The notes below the pieces were generated by a model that was not told where the DNA came from, did not search any database, and worked only from the letters and a program-made list of their open reading frames with translations. A stretch of DNA of 64,000 bases from Acanthochlamys bracteata (lineage: Eukaryota; Streptophyta; Magnoliopsida; Pandanales; Velloziaceae), in NCBI GenBank assembly GCA_019914995.1, contig CM034141.1, forward strand, positions 6,984,001-7,048,000. Direction: 5' to 3'. This document shows, one piece after another, positions 36,036-47,722 of the stretch. The stretch's first letter is position 1, and every line of letters begins with the position of its first letter. Made by a program: the position numbers and the translations under genes.

Positions 36036-39000
36036 TCAGTTTCTTTCACTTGGAAGAACGCCTGGTTGCATCTTCAAGGCCTCCTCACGTGGATATATGT
36101 AAATCTTATGCACCGCGTCGGAGAACGCTCTGCAGAAGGAAGCATGTTAGCAAGAATGAAGTTAGTGAAGAAACAACAAACTGCGACAACTTACTTCCAG
36201 GGAATGTCTCCAAGAAGCATCGTATCGCCTTCATTGTCAGTGTAGAAAACCCACCAATCCTTATCTGTGCTCATCGGACCAATCAGTTCACCGTTAAATC
36301 CAAACATCCTCTCCAACTCTACCATTAGTTCATTGTAACCGTTGAACTTTTTGAGATCCACAAATCTTCCGAGAGCAATGCCATGCTTATGTACCTGAAA
36401 CCAATGCATCATGATCACCATCTTTACTGGCGCAACATAACAAGCTTTCTTTTATTATTATTAAGGATCATTATACAACACAAAAGTTGCCTAAGGCAAT
36501 TGTTCGAGAGCTAACAACCAGACATTTCAGAAAAACAGCTGAACCTTTGTGCAACTTCTGGTCGAACTACTCGGAGGCTCTGCCTGGAGATCGTTAGGAA
36601 GCTGTTGGCGAGGTCTATCATCCCTCTTCTGCTCAAAGCTCACAGGTCCAGAATTTATTGACTTTATACTCTTGGATGGCTCGGAAATCCGCTCAATATC
36701 TGAGGATCTAGCCCGCAGCAATGGTATAGTGGGTTCTCTATCCAAGTTCGAGGTGTATGCCGGCTTTAGCTGTTGGTTTACAGGCTCCGCACTGGCTGCT
36801 GCACAACTTAAGTCAAAGCCAAATAGCTTGAATTTTCCCTTTCCCTGGACATTTGCCGTGCGAGGTGAAGATTCTGTTACAGGCTGATGTTTAACTATAT
36901 TCACTTGTTGCTGGTTATCCATACTGAAATTTCGTAACATGCGAGGTAACCTCAGTGGGTACTGCTGCCTGGCCCCATTCTCATGCTCGGTGCTAGGATC
37001 GCCACCATACATAGTGTTCACAACATACTGAAAAGTTGGCTGAACAGATTGGGTCGGCATATTTGAATTCAATTGCATATGTAATGAAGGACTCAATGCG
37101 TTAAAAGGTGAGTTGTTGCGCAAACTGGCATTCTTATCCCAATCTTGAACATAATTCTTCAAGCAATTCTGGCCAAATGAGATGTGCGCCGCCTTTTGTG
37201 ACCGCCCATGTGACTCGCAAGGTTTATTATAACTGGGTACCATGTCCGCAAAGCTAGGCTCTCGTCTTCCTAGCTGTATGCAGTTATCTGAACCCAAACT
37301 CTGACGACTGCACACAGGATTACCTCTTTGTTCATTCTGCAAAGAGAACCATGCGCTAGTCTTATAAGTACTGCCTGATACGGTTTCGGCACAGTTGCTT
37401 CCCAAGGATGTCATCTCCTGTACTTGAAAGGCAGTGGGGTTTTGAGAGGCCTTGGATGTCCCTATAAACAAAAGAATTAGAAGTTATAACAGCAGCACCA
37501 CAAACTTTAAATGTTCTCCAAACTTTAATTTTGTGAATATTATTTATTCTTCAGTTACCTTCTTTGGTAAGGGCAGATGATTCAGAAGATGATGCCACTG
37601 CATTCATCCGAGGTCTCTTGTACCTGGGTGCTGGAAGAGGATTCACTGGAGGGCTCTGGGTAGGTTCAATTTGCCAAGGAGAAACTCTATCTGGACGAGA
37701 TGTACATGAAGGTTCATCCCATCGTACCTATGACAAGTGAGTCAGCCATCACGAAAAAAGAAGCTTCAGGAAGAACAGCTGATATGCAATATACCTTGAG
37801 GCATCTCCATTTCGACCCAGGCCATGTATCGGAATCAGCATCTCCTATGCCAATTATAGTGCCTGTGAGTCTGCCGAAGCAAGACAAAATAAGGCTCAAT
37901 GTTTTGATTAATCCAATTGAATGGGATTCCTCATAACTTCAATCTGAGGAGGATCTAGCTATACCTCTGTTCGGGGGCTTCTTCGCCTTCAAATCTCATT
38001 TTGAACCTCATCCCTATTGAATAATTAGCGTTGAGGGACTCCATACACTGTTTGTATGGAATGATAAATTCAAAAGGGCTGGTCCTGACAGGTATGGCAT
38101 TCATAAGAACATGCTAGCAAGCAAAAGTACCTAAAGACACTTGCAGCTACTGCAATACGTTTGCAAGAGAAAAGATCCGATTTATCAATCAAAGATGCAT
38201 CTTGTTCCTTCAAAGCTAGGAAGATCACTCATACTATATACTCTATAGACCATGACACTTGAAGCACAAAGTGTATCACTCACAAACCTTGGTTTGTAAT
38301 AGACCGCAAACATGCTTTGTGTGTTTACAGCATGCCAAGCTGTGGTGAGAATGCCAAGATGCATACTTGTACCAGAAATGACAGATGATGGTATACTAAT
38401 CCGCTGCCTCATTGCATGCCTCACGCCAACACGCATATCCCCATTTTCTCCTCTGAAAGATGCACACTTAAATCAAACTCCAGCTTAAAATAAAATCCAG
38501 ATGAGGAAAAGGATAATATCAATGAAAAAAAAACTCACCTTAGGAAAATGAATGCATCTCCAGCAATGAGTCTCTTGGAACTAACAAAGACACTCCATCC
38601 ACTTTGAAGAAGGTGCCTCCTAGGTTGTCCTGACGATAAAGACAAATCATAATGAAGTCAGTTACGGCTCTTTTCTCCCCCTCAAATGAAGATAATCTAA
38701 TCTACAGTGACGTGATACTTAAACAGCTTATTTCGGTAGTAAAACAGATACCACGAAAGATATGGCGGAAACGCCATTCGTTGCCATGCAAGTCCTTGGC
38801 AACCAACTCTTGTGTTGGTGGCTGCTGACTCATGTCCTGGTCAGTTACACAGAACTCGCATGTTTCATTAACTTCCTAAACAAGAAACAATGAGCATTTA
38901 GGAACGCCACAGATTATAGAAAATGAACAGACCAGTGGGGGAAGGCACTCGTCTGCATGCCGTCTGAGAACAGAGAAACCTCCATGGGTGCTGGTATCTG

Positions 39001-40300
39001 ATGCAGTCAGCGTCTTGCAGAAGGAATATACATGCGGCCTCGGATGCGGAGGGGGAAGCTCACTCATCTCCACGGCATTCTCATCTTGCTGAGTAATAAT
39101 CACGCAAAAAGGTTCAGATTCCTTAAATAATCCCTCTTTTACGAGATCAAAAGCACATGATTCTAAGCTTCTCTTACTTACATTTGGTTCAGGTAACAAC
39201 ATGATATGGGCATAGACTTCATCAGTGTCTGGCTCTGCCTGCAAAGCCAAAATAAGCATCTATCAATCAATCCCTAGCTAAGAACCACAAAGAAACTTAG
39301 CATCTTCTTTGGATGATGAATACCCTCAATTCGACACTGACTACACAACAGAGGATCTTCCATTGAAGGTCCAAGATAGGCATTTTCCATTCAGCTTTTT
39401 GATTTATTGAAGCTTCGATCTGGGTCGCCAACAACAACAAAAGAAGCCAAAAGTTTGTAATAATCATAGGCAATGAAGTTAAAGGAACATAGTTAGGCAA
39501 TAAACTATCATGAAATTGTAATGAGCACCTGCTCGATGTGGCCTTGAGGGAAGTAGAAAACCATCTCACCCTTTCGGGGAACTGAGACCAAAGGGCCAGC
39601 ACACAAGTACCAGAGCTCATCGTAGAGTGCTTGCTCTTCTGTCCGAACTACAGAAAAATATAACGGCAAATCAAGAGCCAAAGAAATCGCAAATGACAAC
39701 AATTCTCATGAATGAAAGCATGAAGAATTACAAGCAAAAAATCAATCATTTCAAGCATAAATTAAAAGCTAAATCTGAAACTACAACGATTCGAGGAAAA
39801 AGCTGAAGCTCCAACTTGAACTAACCAAATCATAAAGATGAAAAAATTTCGAGGTGATACCCATGAAATCAGAAGCCTGGGCTCATAATTAGATGCCCCT
39901 ACCATGAAATAAAAACTAGAGCATGCCATTTAAGGTCTAGAACATGAATATCAATCACCAAATCAGAAGAGCCCTCTATTGAAGTCTAACAAAAATCAAG
40001 AATTTGTAAGCAAAGATAAAGCATTTCTTGAAATTCAAGCTCAAACACGGAAGTAAGAAGCCTCTCAGGTCCCAATTCAAGCTCCGGAACTCTAAATTCA
40101 AGAACGAGAAACAGTAATAAAAACTAACGAAAGTGAAAAATGGCCAACAAACTCAAATCAAAATAAAAAACCAAACAAAAAAATGGAAGAACTCAAACTT
40201 TAATGGGAAAAGAAAAAAAGGTATCACCTTCCTCTATAATTTCTGGAACAGCACAAGAACAAGAAGCCTCTCCACCGCCATTACCCTGCACTGAATCCAT
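36036..40300 (-). CDS. ARF: Class B auxin response factor (ARF1/ARF2-like)
   Basis: This DNA-binding factor acts on AuxRE promoters; class B members are repressors. Fourteen exons: 40228-40300, 39529-39638, 39324-39419, 39182-39238, 38933-39088, 38752-38836, 38539-38629, 38288-38452, 37965-38084, 37795-37870, 37559-37727, 36545-37461, 36195-36394, 36036-36129; 802 residues. [21 protein letters not shown] opens the dimerisation region; the B3 domain (about 133-235) has [25 protein letters not shown] split over two exons and [31 protein letters not shown] marks the ancillary domain. The middle region is Ser/Asn/Gln-rich and holds KLFGFDL (about 611-617), like the class B repression motif. A C-terminal PB1 domain starts [11 protein letters not shown] and has [11 protein letters not shown]. 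Intron 4 is 93 bases, in frame and stop-free. A match to the tasiR-ARF site is not evident. Confidence 0.92.
39089..39181 (-). other. In-frame, stop-free 93-base intron in the ARF gene
   Basis: Exon 4 ends LLPEPN and exon 5 starts QDENAVEM; joined they give the usual ARF sequence at this place (LLPEANQDENAIEK in ARF2). The 93 bases between have a good donor (aat|gtaagt) and acceptor (actcag|caa) but no stop, so retention adds 31 residues (VSKRSLESC...VIITQ). It behaves like an exitron candidate. Confidence 0.7.
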
Positions 40301-40471
40301 AATCACCACCAATGAAATCTTCCTTCTTCTTTTCTCTCAAAACAAACTCAACCCATTCAAAAGATTTCCCCGAAATTCAATTCCCACCCCCTCAAAAGCC
40401 CTCAACTCAACCCCAAGAACTGAAAGCTCTCTCCTTTCCTTTCTGTATCATTCACTTAGTAGCTGCAGATG

Positions 40472-40479
40472 TATATATA
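40472..40479 (-). promoter_or_regulatory. TATA box of the ARF gene
   Basis: The tatatata word lies about 172 bases before the ATG at 40300, in front of a CT-rich leader (read on the minus strand: purine-rich, with agagagctttcag). It gives a plausible core promoter. Confidence 0.45.
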
Positions 40480-41689
40480 CACACGCTCTCTGACAACTCT
40501 CGCGCCTAGGCAAAGAGTTGTTGTTGATATGCACGTCTACGAGTGTGTACACTGAAATGGGTTGGTGTTGTTCACTTGCTTTGTTCTTTGTTCTTGTGTG
40601 GCTTTGTGAGAGAAAGCGAGGAAGGAGAGAGAGAGAGGCAACGTGGAGGAAGAGCTAGGGACCACGCGTGCCAACCCAGCACTACTCTATAGTCTAAATA
40701 CAATAAAAACAAAACCAACAACAAACCAAAGCAAAACGAGCGTTACTACTTGCTTTCTATTCTTTCCACTGTACTACTGTTCTATTTATAACAACAGAAA
40801 AAGAAGAGAAAAGTTTCGATCTTTCTTCCCTTCTCTTTTTCACTGATTGAAGGAGAAGAAGAAGAAGAAGAGTTAATGCATTAATAGCCCTTCTCTCTTT
40901 TTCTCTCTTCTCCAGTTTCGTTTAATTTAGTTTTAGTTTCTTTCTGTTCTGTGTCTGTTTGCAGACAGGCTTCATCTATCTTTCTTTCTTCCTTCCTTCT
41001 TCTAAACCTGCTAACTTTTTGCATGCTGTTAGATTTACTCATGCATATACACTTGCAAGAAAAGCTCTGACACACAAAGCATGTTATATCTTTAATGAAG
41101 AAAGATGAGACTGGCTAGATTTCAAGGTTTCGTACAAGGATAGAAAATCATATATATATATATATAGAAATAATGCATGGGATTTTTTCTCAGAAGTTTC
41201 TTCTCATGATATTCATGTTCTTAACATTGGTATGAACGCAAATCAGCATATGATAAGAAAATCTTCTTTTCAGATTAATATTGAATTTCTTTAGTGTTCT
41301 TCAACTCTGATCAAGAACTTTTTGTTTTACTCTGATGATCAATACATGGTGCTGCTCATTAGATTATGCTAAAGATCGAAACAAATTACATTGCTCGTTC
41401 GGGTTTTTCTTTTGCATGGCATGCCTATAACTATGTTAATGTTTGATTAAATTTTCCATCTCTTTTTCATTCCAACTTCTTATTTCATATCTTTTTTATA
41501 AATTTTTAACATATAACACAAAATTTATTTTAAATTAAAAATATAAAAAACGTATCTTATTATTATTTTTTTTTAATTAAAATTTAAAATTTACTTTTTA
41601 AAAATTTCTAAATTATTTTTAATTAAAAAATTTTATTTTCAAAAGCACTCCCAACCTTCTATAAAACTACTAGCATTTTGAGATTGCCT

Positions 41690-41920
41690 ATGAAATAAAA
41701 TTTTTCTAGAATATAAGGTATTTTTGTCTTTTTTGAAAAACGGTTTTATTTTTTTTATTTTTAAAAAAATAATAAAAATATGCAATAAAAAGATCTCATT
41801 ACGTAAAATTTTTCTACATTTTTTAAATTTTTAAATAAATTTTTTAAATACTTATAAAATATGTATTGAAAAACGTAAAATAAAAAATTAAAATGAAGTG
41901 TTTAAAAAAAGCTGAACCAA
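41690..41920 (+). repeat. Dispersed AT-rich repeat, copy A
   Basis: This copy matches the reverse complement of 52575-52812. The clearest shared part is aaaaaaataataaaaatat then caataaaaa, then attacgtaaaatttttcta, then tttaaatttttaaataaatt (about 41761-41860). It ends ccaaacacc, a type of end common in plant MITEs. Confidence 0.7.
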
Positions 41921-43240
41921 ACACCTCCACAATATAGACAAAACTAAAACCAGTTTAGAAAGGGTTCACTTGGATTTCCTCGACCAAACCGAACCGTAGG
42001 GAAATGGAACAGTTTCTATGAAACGGCTGTTGCTGAGTTGTGGGGACCGCAATTGGGGAAGTTTTGTCGCGCTATTAGCAGGTTAAGGATTTTTAAATAC
42101 AAACATTTCAAGGTTGAGTTCGTAAAATTTGATTGATTTTCATAGAAAAACAGTTTTTTCAAAATTAGATTTTCTTTGTCCAAAGAAGAGGATATTTGCA
42201 TTCTTTTTATATCATACTAGAGGTCCTGAGTTTAATCTCCTCTACTTGCCCCAGTTGTTAGTTGAAACTTGAAGCAAGTTGTTTGGGGCAAAAAGAGAAA
42301 AAAAGAGGAAAAAAAGACTGAGTTACTTATCTTCTACTTGTGCATAATTACATTCAAATTCTATTAAATGATGTATTAAGGCATTACGCATATAGTGAGT
42401 CAAAAGAGGTTATAAGTTCGATCCCTAATTTCTGCAAAATTATCGGTTGAAAACTTTTGTTCATAAGATGAGGAAAAAGAAAGCGTTACGAACAATCAAA
42501 TCGACAAAATTGTCGTATTTCAATCTATCATAAAGAGTGTATTGAAATATTATACGTTAACTGTTAGTTAAAAGAATTGGCGAATTCAATTATACTTCTT
42601 ACGAAATTACGTATTAAAAAAGAAGTATTATGCGATTATAACACTATTAATGTAAAATTATCGTATTTCAATCTCACATAAACAACTTATTCAAGTATTG
42701 CGCGTATAATTACCAATTGAAGGTTATCATTTGGTGTTAGAAAAAAAAAACATTTTGCAATAATAGTCATTTTTCTTTCCTATTTTTATCAACTTATTTG
42801 TACACATTTTCATAATTAGTGTATTGAAGCATTATGCTTCGATTATCAGTTAAAAAAAGATTAAGTTTGACCCCTAACTTTTAGAATATAAATTTTTGCA
42901 TAACTAATATAGTAAAGCATTATTACTTGTACGTGTTATTTGCTTGAAAGTGATTTTCTGAATAATAAGTTGTTAAGAAATGTGTTTGTAAGACTAAATT
43001 TATGAAACTAAATATAGAAAGTTATCAAAAATAATGTTTTGGTAGAAAAACATTTACTTTTGAATAACTTAAGATGAAGTAAACAAGCGCCCATTTTTGT
43101 TGAAAACTATTTGTTTGACCTTGAAAAACTTATACGCATATTAGAGCATCATTAGGCAGTGAATAATCAAAAGAAATCAAATATATATTTTTGTTATAGT
43201 TAAGTTGTGTGTTTAAATTAAAGAAGCAATCAAGCACTTT

Positions 43241-43475
43241 GGGCATGTTTCAATTAATAAAAAACTCCACTTTCACTTTCTTTTCTCCAGATATTCTGTT
43301 ATTTTGTGTTTTAATTATGATTCTGAATGTATTCTATTTTTACTTCCATACTAAATTCTACTTTCACTTAAATTTAAATATTTTAATTATTATTTTGACT
43401 CTATTTTTACTAAACTTTATTTCTCACCAAATTTTATTTTTACGAAACTTAATTATATGTAATTAAAGCACGCCC
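43241..43475. repeat. Short MITE-like element
   Basis: The left end gggcatgtttcaattaataa and the reverse complement of the right end, gggcgtgctttaattacata, match at 15 of 20 positions, giving terminal inverted repeats on a 235-bp AT-rich element. The flanks are cactt-t on the left and tta on the right, so a short T-rich target duplication is possible but not certain. The 85-codon frame inside is hydrophobic low-complexity sequence and not a gene. Confidence 0.65.
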
Positions 43476-44701
43476 TTATTCATCGAAAGTTTGTGGACTT
43501 CCGGTGATCATAGTTCAGTGACTACTGATTAGATTTATTATAAGTTGTAATCTATTGTGTTTGATGTTCCAATATAATTTTTTTTTTAATTTTCAAAATG
43601 TTTTAATATAATGTTAATGATTCATTAGTTGTTTGTACAAGTGAAGACCATTAGATGGAGTACATGTTTTTTTACTGTTTTGTTTTTGTTATGATTCATG
43701 AATGATATCAATTTGCATAAAAAATTCAAATTTTTGATAAAAGAAACTTATCGTGTTATTAATTAGTAGTTTTATTCTTGAAGTTCCTGAGATGGTTGGC
43801 AATGGCAAGCTTTATTACGTTGTTGATTTAGGGTCTGTTTGGATATAGAAGTAATAAATAAGAGTAAATAAGAGTAAGATTAAACAAGAGTAGATTATTC
43901 GAGTGGAGACGAGAATAAGAGTAATAATTTATCTTATTTTATTTAGATATATTAATAAGATTAATAAAGAGTACAAATTATTCTTGTTTGGTAACTGAAG
44001 AATAAATAAAAGTAATTTTTATAAAAAGATAAAAATATTATTTTTATATCTTTTTAGCTAAGTGTCACATACAAATCTTTTGGACATTAAGACCATGTTT
44101 GGCTAAGCTTAAAATTTATAATATATTTTTAAAATATTTTTTGTTTAATATTTTTTATAATAATATTTATAAACCTATTAATAAATATATTTTATAACAT
44201 AAGGATATATTTTCCTTTTAATTTACATTTGAAGCTTCCTAAGTAACTATAGATGCACCTCTTGTACGCCTAGCAAGAGAGCTATTGATCTGCAAAACAA
44301 AATTAGACATCAGCATAAAATGCAATATATAAGTTCTTAGAACTACCAGCCAATGAAACCTCATATTTACCTTACATGTCTTTCCAAATTCATTTTCATG
44401 ACTATTAACTACTTTCAAGATAGCGACTACACAACTTAAGCATATAAATAATTTTTCAAATTTCTAAGATTAGCTGCAAGGGCACAACAGAATAAGAGAA
44501 CCAAACAAAACAATGACATTTGCTGGAATTAATAGCAAACAGAAACAATGAGCCAAAATACAACTGTATAACATTGCTTAGCTATATAAATATTTAGTAA
44601 TGCTGTTCATTCATATAGATAAAGAAAGCATCTCAACAAAATATCCATAATAACAAAGTTTCTCAAGTCATTACCACTACTTTCAATAGATACATTCAAG
44701 C

Positions 44702-47531
44702 CTACGACAAATCAGTGTAAGCCATAGGCGCTCCAAGACCTAAGAATCTACGTGTTGGTTGCCCTTGTGTAGATTTGCTGACTGTTGTGGGCAGAGACCA
44801 TTCTGATGACACCACTAGATTGATGGCTCGCCTAGCAAAAGCTCGCCTTACAAAAGAGCCATTGAATCTGCAAAACAAAGTTAGACATCAGCATAAATGC
44901 AACATGAACTTCTCAAAAGCAGAATGAGACCTCCACGTTATAAACAAAGAACCACCAAAATTAATATATGAAGAAATACAATATCAACGTATCCTATCTA
45001 TGCTTTCATATCAACGTGGCGCACTAAATCCATAGAGATTGTCATGTCCATAAATCCACATCATGACATTTCATATCAATTAGCATAAGCATAAGTCCTA
45101 AATAACTATAAATAAATAAATACAATTAGACAACTAACATAAGTCCTAATAAATACTATAAATATATATATATATATATATAAGTTAACAACAAGATATG
45201 AGTTAATGAAGTCTATAAATACTATAAATAGTATGAGTTAATGAGTTAACAAAACAATACTATACACTATACATACATATATGAGTTAATGAAGTATTCA
45301 CTAATAGCAAAGTCCTATAAATATTATACTAAGAGCAAGTAGTTAATGAGTTAAGCCTAGGAACAAGATAAAATTGTAATGACAAAGCATTGGATATTTA
45401 TATAAACATCCAAGAGAGCAAGCACAAGCCATTGGAGGACATGCATAGCGGTGGAAGAAGTAGTTAAATGGGTTAGAATATTTATATAAACGACCGGTGG
45501 ATATACATAGGTAAAAATAGCACTAGATATTTATATAAACATATAAACATTCATTTAATTGTTTAAACATATAAATGAATAACTTTTCAAACTCCTAAGC
45601 TAATACCTACAGTGCAGTAGAGCAAGAGAAGTAGACAATTAGCAATGCATAGAGCGGTTGACAATTAGCAAAGCCTACAGAGGCTATTCAAAACTCGAAC
45701 CACATGCATAGACAATTAGCTTACATGCAGAACTATCTTTTCATATGCATGCATACAGTGAAGCAAAATACAACACAACACACCTTCTCAATTCATATTT
45801 ATCCTTTTCATTCAAGTCATTTTCTTTCATTCATTCTCTATTTAAGCAGAAAGTAATCGTTAACACTGTAACAGAGAGCAGTGTGAAGCAAAGTCATTAA
45901 AAACTCACCATGCATTGCTTTTGCTGTGCTTCCACTCAAGAAACAAAAAAATTCAATTCAATACAAGCAGCAGGTTCTTCTCTGACCACCTCTGGAGAAC
46001 ATACAGTCCACTTTTGGAGAAACAAGATGTTTATTGTCTGCATTGATGAACTTTGACCATGGTTTCCTGCTCTGTCTGCAGCAAATACAAATAACAGTAT
46101 AAGAAACAATCCCATGAATAAATGAAAGAACCTTGATATATTGAGATAAGAGTAAGCAAAGCCACTATACTGATACATTTGAAGATTTGAACGAAATTCA
46201 ATCGCACAACGAAAAGAAAAAGACAAAAGAGGTTATTGTAGTATTTCACCTTTCAAACAAGAGCTTCAAGTTGAGGATCAAGCTCTGGCCTATATTTATT
46301 TAGATATGCATTTAGCTTATTTGTTCCAAGAACCTACAATAAAGAAACAAAATCAAGCAACTTTTCAATAATGATAGCTAATAACCATACCTGTATATGT
46401 AAATTTGGTCTTACAATCACATAATTTGAAGCATAACCAGAATATCTACTTCACAAACATTAAACATCCCAAAGCAAATCCTAAGAACAAACACAACTGG
46501 ATTAACAATGGCCGCATGTAAGCAATCCATCAATAAGTTTTCTTTCTTTTCTAAAGTTTGTTATTTTCTCTGTTTTTTCAATCACTGAATTCTGGTTTGC
46601 TTTATAGAGTGAAATATAGTGCTCAATATGCTCTGTCCACCCACTTTAGCCACAGCATTCTAACAGAAGCAAGAAAATTCACAAATTGGCTACAGCAACA
46701 CCTAAAAGATTGAACATTTATATTTTCTGTTTTCAAGTTCTTTCCAAAACAAGACCAAACAGAGCATAAAACCCAAGTTTCATTCAACAAGTTCCTAGGT
46801 CCACGAAGAATAACAAAATTTCAAATTCCACTCAGCAATATTTTAAATAATGGAAAAAAAAAATCAAACACAGAAGTCCCTAGAACTAATTAAACAATAC
46901 GAAAGATCCAAATCAACAAAAAAAAAGATTATGAATCGAAACCAGTTCATATACCAATGAAGTAGATAAAAAAGAAATCAACAGTAATTGAGATAAAAAT
47001 TAATCGAGACAGCGCTGGAGAAGTAGCTCCAGAAGAAATCAAATAGCAGAAACCACCATAACAAGGGAGATATGGCGATGCTGATAAAAAAAAAAAATTG
47101 AAACCAACGAAACAAACTAAAACAGATGAAATGAGCAGCGGAAAAGAAAACGAATAAAGAATGTGAACTGCTGCAGCTGCATCGAGTGAAAATCAGCGAA
47201 AATTGAAATCAACATTAAGTAGTATCTCCAAATTGAAGAAACAATTCGAGAAATCAAATCAAAATTGAGAAAGAAATTGAAACCGATGAAGCAAATAAAA
47301 CAGATCAAAAGAAGCGGCGAAAATAAAAAAGAAACGAAGTTTAACAACGTACCTCTGTCGGTGACAGCAAGACGGCGAGATCGGAGGAGAGCGCGACGAG
47401 CGAAATCCAGTTGAGCGAAAGCAATTATCGAGCTGGTGCAGCTGAGACCGACTAAAATTAAAACCTAACTTGTGCGTAAATCTCATCAAATAATATGGGT
47501 AATATAAAAATTTCACACCATGTACGGTCAT
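44702..47531 (-). CDS. Possible two-exon hypothetical protein
   Basis: The exon 44702-44867 has a good acceptor (tttgcag) and a clean 55-codon frame, [19 protein letters not shown]...[14 protein letters not shown]. It joins in phase to an upstream exon ending at 47353 (cagag|gtacg), whose frame can begin at 47531 and is Ser/Arg-rich, like a mitochondrial targeting sequence. Other exons may lie between. A related partial copy of the last exon occurs at about 44225-44290. I do not recognise the protein. It lies inside the candidate transposon, so it could be a captured or decayed gene fragment, or a real gene. Exon pairing is a guess from phase alone. Confidence 0.25.
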
Positions 47532-47551
47532 CCGAAATTCTCTTCATCTGA

Positions 47552-47629
47552 TTACACCCCATATTGGGGTGTAACCGATTACACCCGAATGAAGATTAAT
47601 GGGGAGAAAGTTTACTCCCCATTAATCTT
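47552..47629. repeat. Cluster of three perfect inverted repeats
   Basis: Three hairpins stand close together: ttacacccca/tggggtgtaa with a 3-base loop (47552-47574); ggtgtaa/ttacacc with a 4-base loop (47568-47585), sharing an arm with the first; and a 15-bp pair aagattaatggggag/ctccccattaatctt with an 8-base loop (47592-47629). All arms are exact. They sit 90-170 bases before the P-loop gene ATG, in the right end of the candidate transposon. Confidence 0.85.
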
Positions 47630-47722
47630 ATAAATTCATTGCCAAACGAGAGCAACGAGAAGTAATTCGTTCACTTACTCTCAATTACTCTCCTTCACTC
47701 CAAATTCAAACACAGTGTTAAG

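Larger units (their letters stand above)
40301..43240. other. ARF upstream region and repeat-rich intergenic DNA
   Basis: 40301-41100 should be the ARF leader and promoter; it has purine- or pyrimidine-rich tracts and GA runs. A (TA)n run sits at about 41150-41165. 41500-41930 is a dispersed AT-rich repeat, described separately. 41930-43240 is AT-rich with no credible gene; several parts of the form aaattatcgtatttcaatct recur around 42510 and 42655. Confidence 0.4.
43831..47717. mobile_element. Candidate PIF/Harbinger-like non-autonomous element
   Basis: The left end gggtctgtttggatatag and the reverse complement of the right end, cactgtgtttgaatttgg, are imperfect inverted repeats; farther in, gagtaaataagagtaag (left) matches gagtaattgagagtaag (right, reversed) at 14 of 17 positions. 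Both ends are flanked by TTA (43828-43830 and 47718-47720), the 3-bp target duplication typical of PIF/Harbinger. I find no transposase frame inside, so it would be non-autonomous. The interior holds a duplicated exon-like segment and a hairpin-rich right end. Against this: the terminal match is weak, and the interior could instead be a real minus-strand gene sharing a promoter with the P-loop gene. Confidence 0.45.

Noticed and set aside
37391..37440. Possible tasiR-ARF target in the ARF gene
   Set aside because: The best alignment to the known target has about nine mismatches in 21, too many for a functional site.
40410..40451. 14-codon uORF upstream of the ARF
   Set aside because: Its ATG is only about 24 bases from the TATA box, so it probably lies upstream of the transcription start.
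43209..43466. 85-codon plus-strand frame
   Set aside because: It coincides with the 235-bp MITE and is hydrophobic low-complexity sequence.
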